Notes under the pieces: generated by a model
Databases searched by the model: none
Told to the model about the DNA's origin: nothing
Seen by the model: only the letters and a program-made list of their open reading frames with translations
Shown: piece by piece, positions 41,871 through 50,357 of the stretch
Position numbering within the stretch: the stretch's first letter is position 1
Layout of the letters: every line of letters starts with the position of its first letter
Position numbers and translations under genes: made by a program
NCBI GenBank assembly: GCA_036389255.1
Contig: DASVQI010000006.1
Location: forward strand, 62,001 to 126,000
Source of the DNA: JACVRN01 sp036389255
Lineage (GTDB): Bacteria > Acidobacteriota > Blastocatellia > Pyrinomonadales > Pyrinomonadaceae
Length of the DNA: 64,000 bases
Direction of reading: 5' to 3'

Positions 41871-41904
41871 AGCAGCACGAATAGCGTTGAGCTTTCGTGC
41901 TGCT
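41871..41904. terminator. Terminator between convergent genes
   Basis: AGCAGCACGAA (41871-41881) is an exact complement of TTCGTGCTGCT (41894-41904). It sits between genes ending at 41844 (plus) and 41937 (minus), with TATTGTTG beyond. It can serve both strands. Confidence 0.7.
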
Positions 41905-41936
41905 TATTGTTGTGCGCGTGGTTACTGATTCTCTCT

Positions 41937-42698
41937 TTAGCTTTTCGGCGGCTCGCCCTTCTGTCCCTGAAACTGGTAGGTGATGTTTAGCTGTAGAGAG
42001 CCGTTGTTGATTTGAGCGCGTACGTCTTTGACCTGCGCGTTGAGCGTGCCCTCGCTGGCTTTGACCGGCACGCTCAGGCGCAGTTGATGCGATTGCAGTA
42101 TCTGAATCGGATTGACTCGCTGGTTGATTGCTCCCTGCACGAGCCCCGTGACGACAGAGCCCACTACGGGCGGCGCGCCGTCAACGTTGACGCCTTCCAC
42201 CTTAAGCTCTCCGAAGACCGCCTGCTGCGGCTCGTCGAACCTGAGCACGAGATTGGCCTGCGCCCATCCGGTAAACTGCACGCACCCGACAATCGGCGCG
42301 TTGTAGCTGCCCTTGAATGCGAGCGGCGCAAGGATTTTCCCGTTCTCGATTCTGACTTCCGTCCTGACGTTGCTTCCTTCCTGTAGGAGCGTGACGGCGC
42401 TCGGGCATCCGTTCTGAAAAGCTGCCAACTCCATCGAAGCGCCTTCAGCCTCGCTTCCGGCATTCTTCGTCAGTTGAAACGACGGCGCGTTCATGTCGCG
42501 GAAGATTGCGGCCAGCACCGTGTCGAAGAAGGGTTTGTCCAGAACTATCATCGCCGTTCCGGGCGGCGGGCCTCCGGCATCGGGCGGCTTGACGGGCTGG
42601 CCCGGCAGGCGATTCGCCGTCGGCGCACCCACCAGAAAAAAGAAGACCAGCACGCCGCCTATGAGCACTCCCGCAAGAAGCGTCAGAATGTATCGCAT
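41937..42698 (-). CDS. Membrane-anchored protein of unknown function
   Basis: This 253-residue protein has an N-terminal membrane anchor (YILTLLAGVLIGGVLVFFFLVGA) and a Pro/Gly-rich linker. The remainder is a polar, mostly beta domain with regular hydrophobic spacing (ASMELAAFQNGCP, FKGSYNAPIVGCVQFTGWAQANLVLRF, QLRLSVPVKASEGTLNAQVKDVRAQI). Two cysteines (NGCP and VGCV) could form a disulphide outside the membrane. I do not recognise the family. It is read with the lipoprotein-like gene upstream, 22 nt apart, so both may work at the envelope. Confidence 0.7.
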   Translation of the reverse strand: MRYILTLLAGVLIGGVLVFFFLVGAPTANRLPGQPVKPPDAGGPPPGTAMIVLDKPFFDTVLAAIFRDMNAPSFQLTKNAGSEAEGASMELAAFQNGCPSAVTLLQEGSNVRTEVRIENGKILAPLAFKGSYNAPIVGCVQFTGWAQANLVLRFDEPQQAVFGELKVEGVNVDGAPPVVGSVVTGLVQGAINQRVNPIQILQSHQLRLSVPVKASEGTLNAQVKDVRAQINNGSLQLNITYQFQGQKGEPPKS

Positions 42699-42720
42699 CT
42701 CTTTTGTCTCCTCCGGACGC

Positions 42721-43659
42721 TCATCGCGCGGGCGTTGTAGCGGGTGAAGCCCCCGTCGCGGGAGGCGCTGTGTTCGTGTTGGCCGAGCCCTGCCTCTGCT
42801 GCGCGTTCTGCATCATCTGCTGCGCGAAGAAGAGCACGGCCTGAGCCACGGCGTTCACCTGCTGCTTTATCTGCTCAGGCTCTATGCGGCTGTAGCCCTG
42901 CGGCACTTCAAAGAGCTTCGGGTCAACATCCATCTGTATGTTGGTTATCTCCTGAATTATCTTAGCGCCGCTATAGCCCTGCACGTTCCCGCCGGTGGAT
43001 TGAGTGATAGTCTCGGAACGAATCGGCAGGCCCGTCTCTTTGTCCACGTACAGGAAGGCTTCCGTCCTGACTTCGCCCGCCTGCGTGTTGGTCTGCGCGG
43101 TGCTGTTGAAGCGGTACTTGGTGGCGGGCCGCCCGTTCCATGCCTCGTCGCCTACAAGCTGGTAGCTGGTTGAAGACTTCAACTGGTTGACTATCTGCGT
43201 GGGCGTCATCACGCTCGGCACTTCAAAGCCAGTGGCCTCGGGCGTCAGCTCAGCATACTGCTTGCGCTTGGGCAGGATTATGATGCGCTTGTTCTGTTGG
43301 TCTAAGTAGACCACTTCGTCGCCGCCCGGCAAGGTGAAAGAGAGACGACGATTCGCGCCGTCGCGCGCGAACTCGGAAATCAGAGTCGGAAGGCTGGTGG
43401 TCTGATTGCCCGTGGCCTCAATCTTGAGATTGATGGTCGCGCGATACCTCTCAGGCTCGCGCGTGTCTACGCTCGCGCCTGTGCCGGTAGTGGTAGTCGT
43501 GGTGCTGGCCGTAGTATTCGTGTTTCCAGCCGTGTTTGTATTCGTGGTCGTAGTCGTCGTGTTGGTGTTGGTCGGCGTCTGGCATGCCTGACTTAAGGCG
43601 AGGGAGAAGATGACTAAAAGCAGCAGAACAGAATCTCTTTTTGAGACGAAAGTGTGCAT
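42721..43659 (-). CDS. LolA/DUF4412-like secreted protein with Thr/Asn-rich linker
   Basis: This 312-residue protein starts with a hydrophobic signal (VLLLLVIFSLALSQAC); the Cys may carry lipid, but the lipobox is weak. A low-complexity run of Thr and Asn (about residues 27-60) leads to a beta domain with YRATINLKIEATGNQ, DEVVYLDQQNKRIIILPKRKQYAEL, and TKYRFNST ... AFLYVDKETGLPIRSETITQ. That pattern matches outer-membrane lipoprotein-sorting or DUF4412 folds, which bind hydrophobic ligands. A helical Gln/Asn-rich C terminus follows. Confidence 0.72.
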   Translation of the reverse strand: MHTFVSKRDSVLLLLVIFSLALSQACQTPTNTNTTTTTTNTNTAGNTNTTASTTTTTTGTGASVDTREPERYRATINLKIEATGNQTTSLPTLISEFARDGANRRLSFTLPGGDEVVYLDQQNKRIIILPKRKQYAELTPEATGFEVPSVMTPTQIVNQLKSSTSYQLVGDEAWNGRPATKYRFNSTAQTNTQAGEVRTEAFLYVDKETGLPIRSETITQSTGGNVQGYSGAKIIQEITNIQMDVDPKLFEVPQGYSRIEPEQIKQQVNAVAQAVLFFAQQMMQNAQQRQGSANTNTAPPATGASPATTPAR

Positions 43660-43905
43660 CAGATTAATCTCCTCGTAAAACTTTTCGGCGTCGGGAACCG
43701 CACGCGCCCATCAAAGCCTTTTTTTGTCAGGGGGTAGGCTTTAAGAATAGCACGCCTGAACCTGCATGTGAAAAACTCTTTTCATCCTTATGCGCCGCAG
43801 GCCATACCGGCCCGTTTATGCTTGCTATTGACTACAGGCAGAGGATTTGACATAAGAGGCTTTACAGCTCTACTAGATTTCTATAGGAAACCGAAAACCG
43901 TAACT

Positions 43906-44541
43906 ATGAAACAAATCCCCCTTCTACTCCTTCTTGCGTTCTCGCTCTCGCTCTGTAACCTGACCGAAAGGTTCACGGGCAAGAAGACGGAGAATGGAAA
44001 TTCCGGCACCACCTCGTCCGGCTCTTCCAAGTCCGGCAGCTCAAGCGGCGAGCCTGCGGAAAAGCCCAACCCGACCGCAGCGCAGAAGGCAGCGCTCGAC
44101 GGCGGACAGGAAGTTAAATGGGATCAGCAGGGAATCACATGGACGCTTCCGGCCAACTGGCGCAAGTTGAGCGTCGAGAAGCTGAGCTTCAACTACGGCA
44201 CGCCGCCGACCTTCATCATCGTCAGCATCTCTCCTATGGCGGACAATTTCCCGACCGACGCGAGTATCGAAGCCTTCTATCAGGGCGCGCAGACTCGCAT
44301 GAAGAACGGAGAGGTTGACGAATTGAAGTGGCTTGAGCTGGACGGCCTCAAGGGGGTTCAGTTCAGAGAGGCTAATCCGGACAAGCCGGACGACCTACGC
44401 CGCCTGCAATGGATGGCCTATCGCAAGTACGCGGGCCAGACGCAGCTCATCAACATCATTCTCTCTTCAAACGGCAAGACCTTCCCCAAAGCGCAGGACG
44501 CGCTCTACGGCGTTCTCTACTCGACCAAGATAGTCCAGTAA
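43906..44541 (+). CDS. Probable lipoprotein, unknown
   Basis: Started at the ATG at 43906, the 211-residue protein has a signal with a Cys near residue 17 (QIPLLLLLAFSLSLCNL). This resembles a lipoprotein signal, although Leu precedes the Cys where Gly or Ala is usual. A Gly/Ser/Thr linker follows, then a globular part (WDQQGITWTLPANWRKLSVEKLSFNYGTPPTFIIVSISP) that recalls PsbP/DUF1795-like folds. I do not recognise a specific family. It converges with tdk across a 24-bp hairpin. An earlier start at 43768 has no signal. Confidence 0.7.
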   Translation: MKQIPLLLLLAFSLSLCNLTERFTGKKTENGNSGTTSSGSSKSGSSSGEPAEKPNPTAAQKAALDGGQEVKWDQQGITWTLPANWRKLSVEKLSFNYGTPPTFIIVSISPMADNFPTDASIEAFYQGAQTRMKNGEVDELKWLELDGLKGVQFREANPDKPDDLRRLQWMAYRKYAGQTQLINIILSSNGKTFPKAQDALYGVLYSTKIVQ

Positions 44542-44549
44542 AAATGCAG

Positions 44550-44615
44550 AAGTCAGAATGGCGCAATGATGAATGAAGAGAAAGAATCTCTTTCATCATT
44601 GCGCCATTCTGACTT
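44550..44615. repeat. Perfect 24-bp hairpin between convergent genes
   Basis: The 24-nt arm at 44550-44573 is the exact complement of 44592-44615, with an 18-nt loop holding AGAGA/TCTCT. TTTT follows on the plus side and TTTTT on the minus side. It separates convergent genes and fits a two-way terminator. Confidence 0.8.
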
Positions 44616-44629
44616 TTGACTTGCCTTTT

Positions 44630-45262
44630 TCAGTCTGCGGCTTCTGTGATGTGAGAGGTGGGGGCGTCCGCGTGCGGGATGAAGCAGCGACGGCAGCGAG
44701 CTTCGTATGCTTCGGATGCGCCTACGACTACTTGGCCTTCCACTTCGACAATGCGCTGCGAGTAGTTGGCGGGCTGGCCGCAGCGCACGCAGATGGCGTG
44801 TGTCTTGGTGATGTACTCTGCGATTGCCAGAAGCTGCGGCATCGGCTCGAAAGGCTTTCCGGTGTAGTCCTGGTCGAGCCCGGCTATGATGACGCGAAGG
44901 CCGCGCTGGGCCAGCTCGTTCGCAACGTCAACCAGCTCTCTATCGAAGAACTGGCCTTCGTCAACGCCCACGACCTCCGTGCCGCGCTCCACCTTCGAGA
45001 GAAGCTCTGCGGCCGTCTCCACCGTGGAGGATTCGTGCCGCATCTCCGAGTGCGAGACTATGTGGTCGTGCGAGTAGCGGTTGTCAATCTTCGGCTTGAA
45101 TACCTGCACCTTCTGGCGCGCAATCTTGGCTCGCTTGAGCCTTCGTATCAGCTCTTCGGATTTGCCCGAAAACATAGAGCCCGCAATCACCTCTATCCAG
45201 CCGGTCTGCGGCCTTAAATGAAAGATGTGCTCGTCGTTGCCCTGTGCCGTCAATTCGTCCAT
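44630..45262 (-). CDS. tdk: Thymidine kinase
   Basis: This 210-residue type II (TK1-like) thymidine kinase phosphorylates thymidine and deoxyuridine in pyrimidine salvage. The P-loop is GSMFSGKSEELIRRLKRA. The switch region has KPKIDNRYSHD, the catalytic Glu is in VGVDEGQFFD, and the zinc site is CVRCG plus CRRC near the C terminus, with the lasso region ending in YEARC. The length is normal. It is followed on the plus side by a convergent gene. A second family (TK2-like) is excluded by the zinc site. Confidence 0.95.
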   Translation of the reverse strand: MDELTAQGNDEHIFHLRPQTGWIEVIAGSMFSGKSEELIRRLKRAKIARQKVQVFKPKIDNRYSHDHIVSHSEMRHESSTVETAAELLSKVERGTEVVGVDEGQFFDRELVDVANELAQRGLRVIIAGLDQDYTGKPFEPMPQLLAIAEYITKTHAICVRCGQPANYSQRIVEVEGQVVVGASEAYEARCRRCFIPHADAPTSHITEAAD

Positions 45263-45325
45263 GCCCCTATCAGCATCCTTTAACTATGAAGTTTAACAAG
45301 CTTCGCTCACATCGAAGCTTTCCCT

Positions 45326-45892
45326 TTATGAATAGAGCTTCTCGTTGTAGAAGGGCGCGAAGGCAGCTATCAGAGCGGCTTCAAAGCTCTCGGCGCGTGT
45401 CAGTAAATCACGTGAGAGGATGCCCCATGCTCCCTGGCGGCTGCGCACGTCGCGCTCGCCCGCCACGTCGTCAATCACCTGACTAAGCTCAACGCCGCCT
45501 TCCGTCACGCGGCGCGCAATAGAAGCCGGAACGCTGATGGAAGGCGAAACGCCAAGTCCTTCGCGCTCGCCGTCCGTCACGTAAGCCCAGCCCCGCAGTT
45601 GCGTGTGCCACCTGCCGTCAAGCTCGAAAGAATGAAACCCGCCTTCGAGCCCAACGAAAAGCTGTGCGCCCAAGCCCTCTTGCCGCAAAGCCTCGCGCAC
45701 GGCACGCGCTCTTCCACGCGCGCCGCGCACCAACTCCATGTCGGACAATGGCATCGCGGAGACGCCCGTCTCAACGGTTCGGGCGACGATTTGCGCCCCG
45801 CGCCAGCGCTCGTCCACACGCGAGATTCGCTCGACGCATCTTCGCACAGCCTCTACCTTGGCCGCGCGGTCGGAGCCCAAAGCCACTATCAT
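45326..45892 (-). CDS. Inosine/xanthosine triphosphatase (DUF84, YjjX-like)
   Basis: This 188-residue house-cleaning phosphatase removes ITP and XTP, which would otherwise enter RNA and DNA. It starts with the family pattern VALGSDRAAKVEAVRRCVERI. TVETGVSAMPLSDMELVRGARGRARAVREA and FVGLEGGFHSF carry the metal and nucleotide contacts (EGG). SQVIDDVAGERDVRSRQGAWGILSRDLLTRAESF closes the fold. It is not the HAM1/RdgB type. It lies 63 nt upstream of tdk on the same strand, so both serve nucleotide quality. Confidence 0.88.
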   Translation of the reverse strand: MIVALGSDRAAKVEAVRRCVERISRVDERWRGAQIVARTVETGVSAMPLSDMELVRGARGRARAVREALRQEGLGAQLFVGLEGGFHSFELDGRWHTQLRGWAYVTDGEREGLGVSPSISVPASIARRVTEGGVELSQVIDDVAGERDVRSRQGAWGILSRDLLTRAESFEAALIAAFAPFYNEKLYS

Positions 45893-46033
45893 GTTCGATT
45901 CAAGGCTGATGCGATTCCGGTCTTCCGCAATGGATATTCAAAAGCTACTGAGGAGACTGACGGCGGCCGCAGACGGCGGCTGTCCTGCGCCCGAAGGCTA
46001 TAACAGAGCGGCCCCACGCGTCAAAGAGAGAAT

Positions 46034-46123
46034 GGGGGATGGGGGATAGGGGTTGGGGGCTGGTAAAAAGAAAGAGACTTGGATTTTCTTTCTCTATCCC
46101 CTGACCCCTAACCCCCATCCCCC
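46034..46123. repeat. Large G/C-rich hairpin in a divergent region
   Basis: Arms at 46034-46061 and 46096-46123 pair in most of 28 positions (the outer 12 perfectly). They are made of GGGGGATGGGGGATAGGGG words. The interior has AAAGAAAGAGA opposite TTTTCTTTCTCT, like the core at 10442-10466. It lies between divergent genes (45892 and 46227), unlike most others. The rest of the 45893-46226 gap shows nothing else I recognise. Confidence 0.7.
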
Positions 46124-46226
46124 TCTTTTGCCCTTCCTTGACTTTCCCCTTACCGCTTGTTGTAATCCCTTCTAACATTAAAAGCGTTTTAGAAGAGCTT
46201 TAAGTTTTAGATGAGGTGTTCAAAAA

Positions 46227-47441
46227 GTGTCTGCCGATAAATTGATTTATGACTGGAATCAGATAGAGCCGCGCACCGTGCCGCCCGGACGTCGCATCAG
46301 CTTCGACGACGAAACGTTGCGAGACGGGCTGCAATCTCCATCCGTGTGCGAGCCGCCCGTGGAGAAGAAGATTGAGCTGCTGCATCTGATGGACGCGCTG
46401 GGTATAGACACAGCCGACATAGGCTTGCCGGGCGCGGGCGGCACACACGCCGCAGGCGTCGAGCTGCTGGCCAAAGAGATTGTAGACAAGAAGCTTCGCA
46501 TACGACCGAACTGCGCCGCGCGCACGCACGTCAACGACATCCAGCCGATTGTGGACATCTCGCAGCGCGCGGGAATCCCCATAGAAGCCTGCACCTTCAT
46601 AGGCTCATCACCTATACGCTTCTACGCGGAGGACTGGACGCTCGACAAGCTCCTGAAGCTCACGGAAGACGCGGTCAGCTTCGCGGTCAAAGAGGGACTG
46701 CCCGTGATGTATGTGACGGAAGACACCACGCGCGCCGACCCGGAGGTGATTCGCGCGCTTTACACGACGGCGATACGCGCTGGCGCTCGTGCCGTCTGCG
46801 TCTGCGACACGGTCGGGCACTCGACGCCCGACGGCGCGCGCTCTGTCGTGCAGTTCGTCAAAAGGATTATAGAAGACGAAGGCGGCGGGGTTCGTCTCGA
46901 CTGGCACGGCCATCAGGACAGGGGGCTCGGCGTCATCAACTCCATAGCCGCCATAGAAGGCGGGGCAGATCAGGTTCACGGCTCCGCTCTAGGCGTGGGC
47001 GAACGCGTGGGCAACACGCCGATGGATCAGCTTCTGGTCAACTTGAAGCTGATGGGGTGGATTGACAACGACCTCTCGCGGCTGGGCGAGTACTGCAACG
47101 TCGCCGCGCAGAGCTGCGGCTGGACTATTCCATTCAACTATCCTGTCTTCGGTCGAGACGCTTTTCGCACGGCCACGGGGGTTCACGCGGCTGCCGTCAT
47201 TAAGAGCTACCGCAAGGGCGATTCGGAACTGGCCGACATGGTCTATTCGGGCGTGCCCGCGCACCTGTTCGGCCTCAAGCAGAAGATAGAGATTGGCCCT
47301 ATGTCGGGAAAATCAAACGTCATCTACTGGCTCGAAACGCACGGCCTTCAGGCTGACGAAGAGCTTGTCTCGCGCATCTATGAGCACGCCAAACAGTCAA
47401 CCGGAGTCCTTGAAGAAGACGAGATAATGCAGTTGGTTTAA
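46227..47441 (+). CDS. LeuA-like DRE-TIM acyl transferase (isopropylmalate/homocitrate synthase type)
   Basis: This 404-residue GTG-start TIM-barrel enzyme has the metal-binding His pair in DWHGHQDRG and the GVGERVGNTPMDQ motif typical of the isopropylmalate/homocitrate/citramalate synthase group. The first active-site motif reads DDETLRDGLQ, where isopropylmalate synthases normally have RDGEQ; RDGLQ is usual in HMG-CoA lyases. It lacks the C-terminal leucine-binding domain, so leucine feedback is unlikely. The reaction is a Claisen-type condensation or its reverse; the substrate is unknown. It stands without other leucine or lysine genes. Confidence 0.8.
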   Translation: MSADKLIYDWNQIEPRTVPPGRRISFDDETLRDGLQSPSVCEPPVEKKIELLHLMDALGIDTADIGLPGAGGTHAAGVELLAKEIVDKKLRIRPNCAARTHVNDIQPIVDISQRAGIPIEACTFIGSSPIRFYAEDWTLDKLLKLTEDAVSFAVKEGLPVMYVTEDTTRADPEVIRALYTTAIRAGARAVCVCDTVGHSTPDGARSVVQFVKRIIEDEGGGVRLDWHGHQDRGLGVINSIAAIEGGADQVHGSALGVGERVGNTPMDQLLVNLKLMGWIDNDLSRLGEYCNVAAQSCGWTIPFNYPVFGRDAFRTATGVHAAAVIKSYRKGDSELADMVYSGVPAHLFGLKQKIEIGPMSGKSNVIYWLETHGLQADEELVSRIYEHAKQSTGVLEEDEIMQLV

Positions 47442-47453
47442 AGGGAAAAGAGA

Positions 47454-47858
47454 GTGAAGATAAAAGAGGTTATCAAAGCTTCTCTGCCTATACTTTTATT
47501 ATGCCTCTCGACGGTGACTGTGGCGCAGAATGGAGGAAAGGCCGAGCCTCTGCGTATGGAGATTAAGCGTGGCGCGACCAGCACGAAGGTCAAAGGTAAG
47601 ATTCGCGGCGATGAGCAAGCGGAATACGTGTTCGCCGCCCGTAAAGGCCAGCAGGTCACAATCACTTTGACTTCTAGACCCAATCAATCGGCCCTCTTTG
47701 ACCTGCGCGCCCTTGACGGAGTGGATTATAAGTTCAAATACAATGCGCGCACGTGGTCAGGGCCAGCGCCCGCAACGGGAGACTACTTCGTAAGGGTTAT
47801 TAGACAAACGGGCAAGGCTGCGTATTCGGCGTATTCGCTTACCCTGACTATAAGATGA
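47454..47858 (+). CDS. Small secreted protein, pre-peptidase C-terminal-like
   Basis: This 134-residue protein has a GTG start and a signal peptide (SLPILLLCLSTVTVAQ). The rest reads as a single beta domain: GKIRGDEQAEYVFAARKGQQVTITLTSRPNQSALFDLRAL, then the conserved-looking GDYFVRVIRQTGKAAYSAYSLTLTIR. GDY-(F/V)-RV and the YSLTLTI ending match pre-peptidase C-terminal (PPC) domains, which form jelly-roll accessory modules on secreted enzymes. Here the domain stands alone. It is read 12 nt after the LeuA-like gene, but a shared role is unclear. Confidence 0.72.
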   Translation: MKIKEVIKASLPILLLCLSTVTVAQNGGKAEPLRMEIKRGATSTKVKGKIRGDEQAEYVFAARKGQQVTITLTSRPNQSALFDLRALDGVDYKFKYNARTWSGPAPATGDYFVRVIRQTGKAAYSAYSLTLTIR

Positions 47859-47890
47859 GCTGAGATTTTAAGGGTTTCCTTCTGGATTTT

Positions 47891-49114
47891 ATGTCTTCTA
47901 TTATCACGCTCGCGCCGGAACATGTCATCGGGGAGCTGCTTCGCTCGCAGAGCGTGCGCAGGGCCTTCCAGTTCTTTGACCAGCGAGCGGCAGAGATAAC
48001 GGACGAGCACGCTCGCATCTGCTCAATCCCCGCGCCGCCTTTCGGAGAGCGTGAGCGCGCATTGTACCTTGCGGAAAAGTTTCGTCAGTACGGATTGAGA
48101 GACGCGCAGTTGGACGAGGAAGGCAACTGCGTGGCCCTGCGAGCGGGCGCAAGCCTTGAGCCTCTGCTCGTAGTCAGCGCGCATCTGGACACGGTTTTTC
48201 CTCCCGGCACTGACTTCACAGTCAGGCGCGAGCGGGGTCGGCTGCTTGCGCCCGGCATAGCGGACGACGGCTGCGGGCTGGCCGCGCTCGTAGCCATCTT
48301 GCGCGCTCTGGAAATCTGTTCGATTGAGACGGAAGGCTCGCTGCTCTTCGTAGGCACGGTCGGAGAAGAAGGTGAAGGGAACCTGCGCGGCGCGCGCTAT
48401 CTTTTAACTCAAGGCGAGTGGGCCGGACGCGTAGACGCCTTCATAAGCTACGACGGCCCCGGCATTGAGCGCATCACTCACGCCGCGCTTGGCTCTCGCC
48501 GCTATCGCGTGCGGCTTCGCGGCACGGGCGGCCATTCGTGGGGAGACTTCGGCGCGGCAAATCCCGTACACGCGCTTGGCCGCGCAGTAGCGCGACTGGC
48601 ATCCTATCCGGCACCGACCGACCCGCGCACGACCTTCAACGTAGGGCGCATAGAGGGCGGCGCGAGCGTCAACGTCATCCCGCACGAAGCCTCTATGGAC
48701 GTTGACCTCAGAAGCGCTTCGTCCGAAGAGCTGATGCGGCTGGACGCCTTCTTCCGTCGCGCCACGCGCGAAGCTGTTGACGACGAGAACGCCGCGCGGC
48801 GTGCAGGCGACCCGCCGCTTGAGTTGGATATGAAGTTAATCGGAGACCGTCCTTCGGGTGAGACTCCGGCCGATGCCACGCTGGTTCGCATCACCGAAGA
48901 AGCCACTCGCGCCTTCGGCTTTCGCCCGCGCCTAGACCGCTCTTCTACAGACTCCAACATAGCAATCTCTCTTGGCGTGCCTGCGGTCACGCTCGGCACG
49001 GGCGGCGCAAGCGGCAACTCGCACACCCTTGAGGAATGGTTCGACCCGCGAGGGCGCGAAACCGGCCTCAAGCGCGCCCTGCTCGTCATGCTCGGTCTGG
49101 TCGGGCAGAGATAA
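47891..49114 (+). CDS. M20-family metallopeptidase
   Basis: This 407-residue enzyme has the M20 zinc-peptidase pattern: first metal His and Asp in LVVSAHLDTVFPP, bridging Asp in GIADDGCGLAAL, catalytic Glu pair in VGTVGEEGEGNLRG, the dimerisation-domain His in GTGGHSWGDFGAANPVHALG, and a late region, LGTGGASGNSHTLEEWF, with the final metal His. It resembles PepT/ArgE/acylase branches. It likely cleaves dipeptides, tripeptides or N-acyl amino acids in the cytoplasm, as no signal peptide is visible. Confidence 0.9.
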   Translation: MSSIITLAPEHVIGELLRSQSVRRAFQFFDQRAAEITDEHARICSIPAPPFGERERALYLAEKFRQYGLRDAQLDEEGNCVALRAGASLEPLLVVSAHLDTVFPPGTDFTVRRERGRLLAPGIADDGCGLAALVAILRALEICSIETEGSLLFVGTVGEEGEGNLRGARYLLTQGEWAGRVDAFISYDGPGIERITHAALGSRRYRVRLRGTGGHSWGDFGAANPVHALGRAVARLASYPAPTDPRTTFNVGRIEGGASVNVIPHEASMDVDLRSASSEELMRLDAFFRRATREAVDDENAARRAGDPPLELDMKLIGDRPSGETPADATLVRITEEATRAFGFRPRLDRSSTDSNIAISLGVPAVTLGTGGASGNSHTLEEWFDPRGRETGLKRALLVMLGLVGQR

Positions 49115-49117
49115 GAC

Positions 49118-49191
49118 AAAAGTAGAAAGGCAAAGGTAGAAGGGAGAGAATCGAGTGCTTCTCTCCCTTCTACCTTTGCCTTTCTACTTTT
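49118..49191. repeat. Perfect 33-bp hairpin between convergent genes
   Basis: The 33-nt arm at 49118-49150 is the exact complement of 49159-49191 around an 8-nt loop. The arms are built of AAGG/GTAGAA words. It separates genes ending at 49114 (plus) and 49199 (minus), with TTTT at the plus-side end, and fits a two-way terminator. Confidence 0.85.
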
Positions 49192-49198
49192 CGCTTCT

Positions 49199-50278
49199 TT
49201 AGTTGACGGGGATGGTGACGGTGGCCGTGCCGGATTTGCCCGTGGGGAAACGCTTCTGGCGGGCTATGCGCTGCGACATGCCGTCGCCGCCCGAAGTCTG
49301 TGTGACGCGCCCGTTCTCGTCGTAGGTGACTTGAACCGTGACTGTTCTCTTCTGAGCAGGCGCGGGTGTTTCAGGCTTCTTCACTTCGCCCGTGTTGGCT
49401 GGCGCGGGCTGGCCCGGCAGAGTCGGGCTCTGCTTGGCGGCCTGCTGTGCGCGCTCGCGCTCCTGCGCCGCAAGATAAGCTGCGCGTGCTTCTCTTTCTC
49501 GCTCCTGCTGCTGCTGTCTCGACGCGAGGTTGTTCGCGTCGGTCGAAGCGGTGCCGGATTGAGCCTCTTCCGCCTGCGCCGTGGAAGAGTCCGTCTGGTT
49601 GTTCTCGGTTACGGTAGGCGCTGAGCTTTCGGCTTTAGCATCGGGCGCTGTGGCGGCGGGCGCAGCCGCTACCGACTTGCGCTTGCCGTACCAGCCTGCG
49701 GGAAAGCCTATGGCCGCGACGCTCAAGACCAGAGCAGCGATGACGGCAGCGTAAACAAGCGTGCGGCTGCGGCCCTGTCCGCGAGAGCTTTCGACAGTAA
49801 ACTGTAACGGCGCTTGAGACTGCTCCGGCTCCGCGCTCTGAGAAACCTGAGCCGTCTTCGAAGGGGAAGCCTTCTCTGAAACAGCAGCCTTCTCTGTCTT
49901 CACATCATCGTCTTCCGGCTCGTCGTCGTGGGCCAGCAGCATGCCTTCAGGAAAAGCCTCTTTCGGCGTGACGCCTTCGTCCAGACGGCGCAAGCCTTCG
50001 AGCGCTACGTGCGCCCAAGGCTGGTGAATCGTGCGACGCGTCGCCTCGAAAGCCGTGCTGAACTTGAAGGAAGCGTTCTCCAGCGTCAGCGCGTAATAGA
50101 CAGCGTCCACGCCTATGAGCGCTCCTATCTTGGCGTCAACCAACTCGCCCCTGTCGAAGTAGAAATAGCCGGGCGCTAGCTGGTATGCAATCTTCAGTCG
50201 CCCCGTCTTGCGCTGGTTGCAGAAGAACTCTATCAACTCTGCCAGCGAAAGATCGCTCAGTTGTCCGCTCAATGCCAT
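49199..50278 (-). CDS. DUF4388 (PATAN) protein with membrane helix
   Basis: This 359-residue protein begins with a DUF4388 domain (MALSGQLSDLSLAELIEFFCNQRKTGRLKIAY ... GYFYFDRGELVDAKIGALIG, about 1-105), which is found with receivers and FHA domains in gliding and signalling proteins. After an acidic linker it has one membrane helix (TLVYAAVIAALVLSVAAIGFPAGW, about 173-197). The far side is a Gln/Glu/Ala-rich helix and a Pro-rich linker, ending in a small beta unit (VQVTYDENGRVTQTSGGDG) similar to TonB-type tails. It likely links a cytoplasmic signal to the periplasm. Confidence 0.78.
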   Translation of the reverse strand: MALSGQLSDLSLAELIEFFCNQRKTGRLKIAYQLAPGYFYFDRGELVDAKIGALIGVDAVYYALTLENASFKFSTAFEATRRTIHQPWAHVALEGLRRLDEGVTPKEAFPEGMLLAHDDEPEDDDVKTEKAAVSEKASPSKTAQVSQSAEPEQSQAPLQFTVESSRGQGRSRTLVYAAVIAALVLSVAAIGFPAGWYGKRKSVAAAPAATAPDAKAESSAPTVTENNQTDSSTAQAEEAQSGTASTDANNLASRQQQQEREREARAAYLAAQERERAQQAAKQSPTLPGQPAPANTGEVKKPETPAPAQKRTVTVQVTYDENGRVTQTSGGDGMSQRIARQKRFPTGKSGTATVTIPVN

Positions 50279-50357
50279 GTAAATTCAATCCTCCAAAATC
50301 CCTTGACGGAAACTTTATCTGATAAACCCTGCTTGCCCATTCGTCACTCCGGCTACG

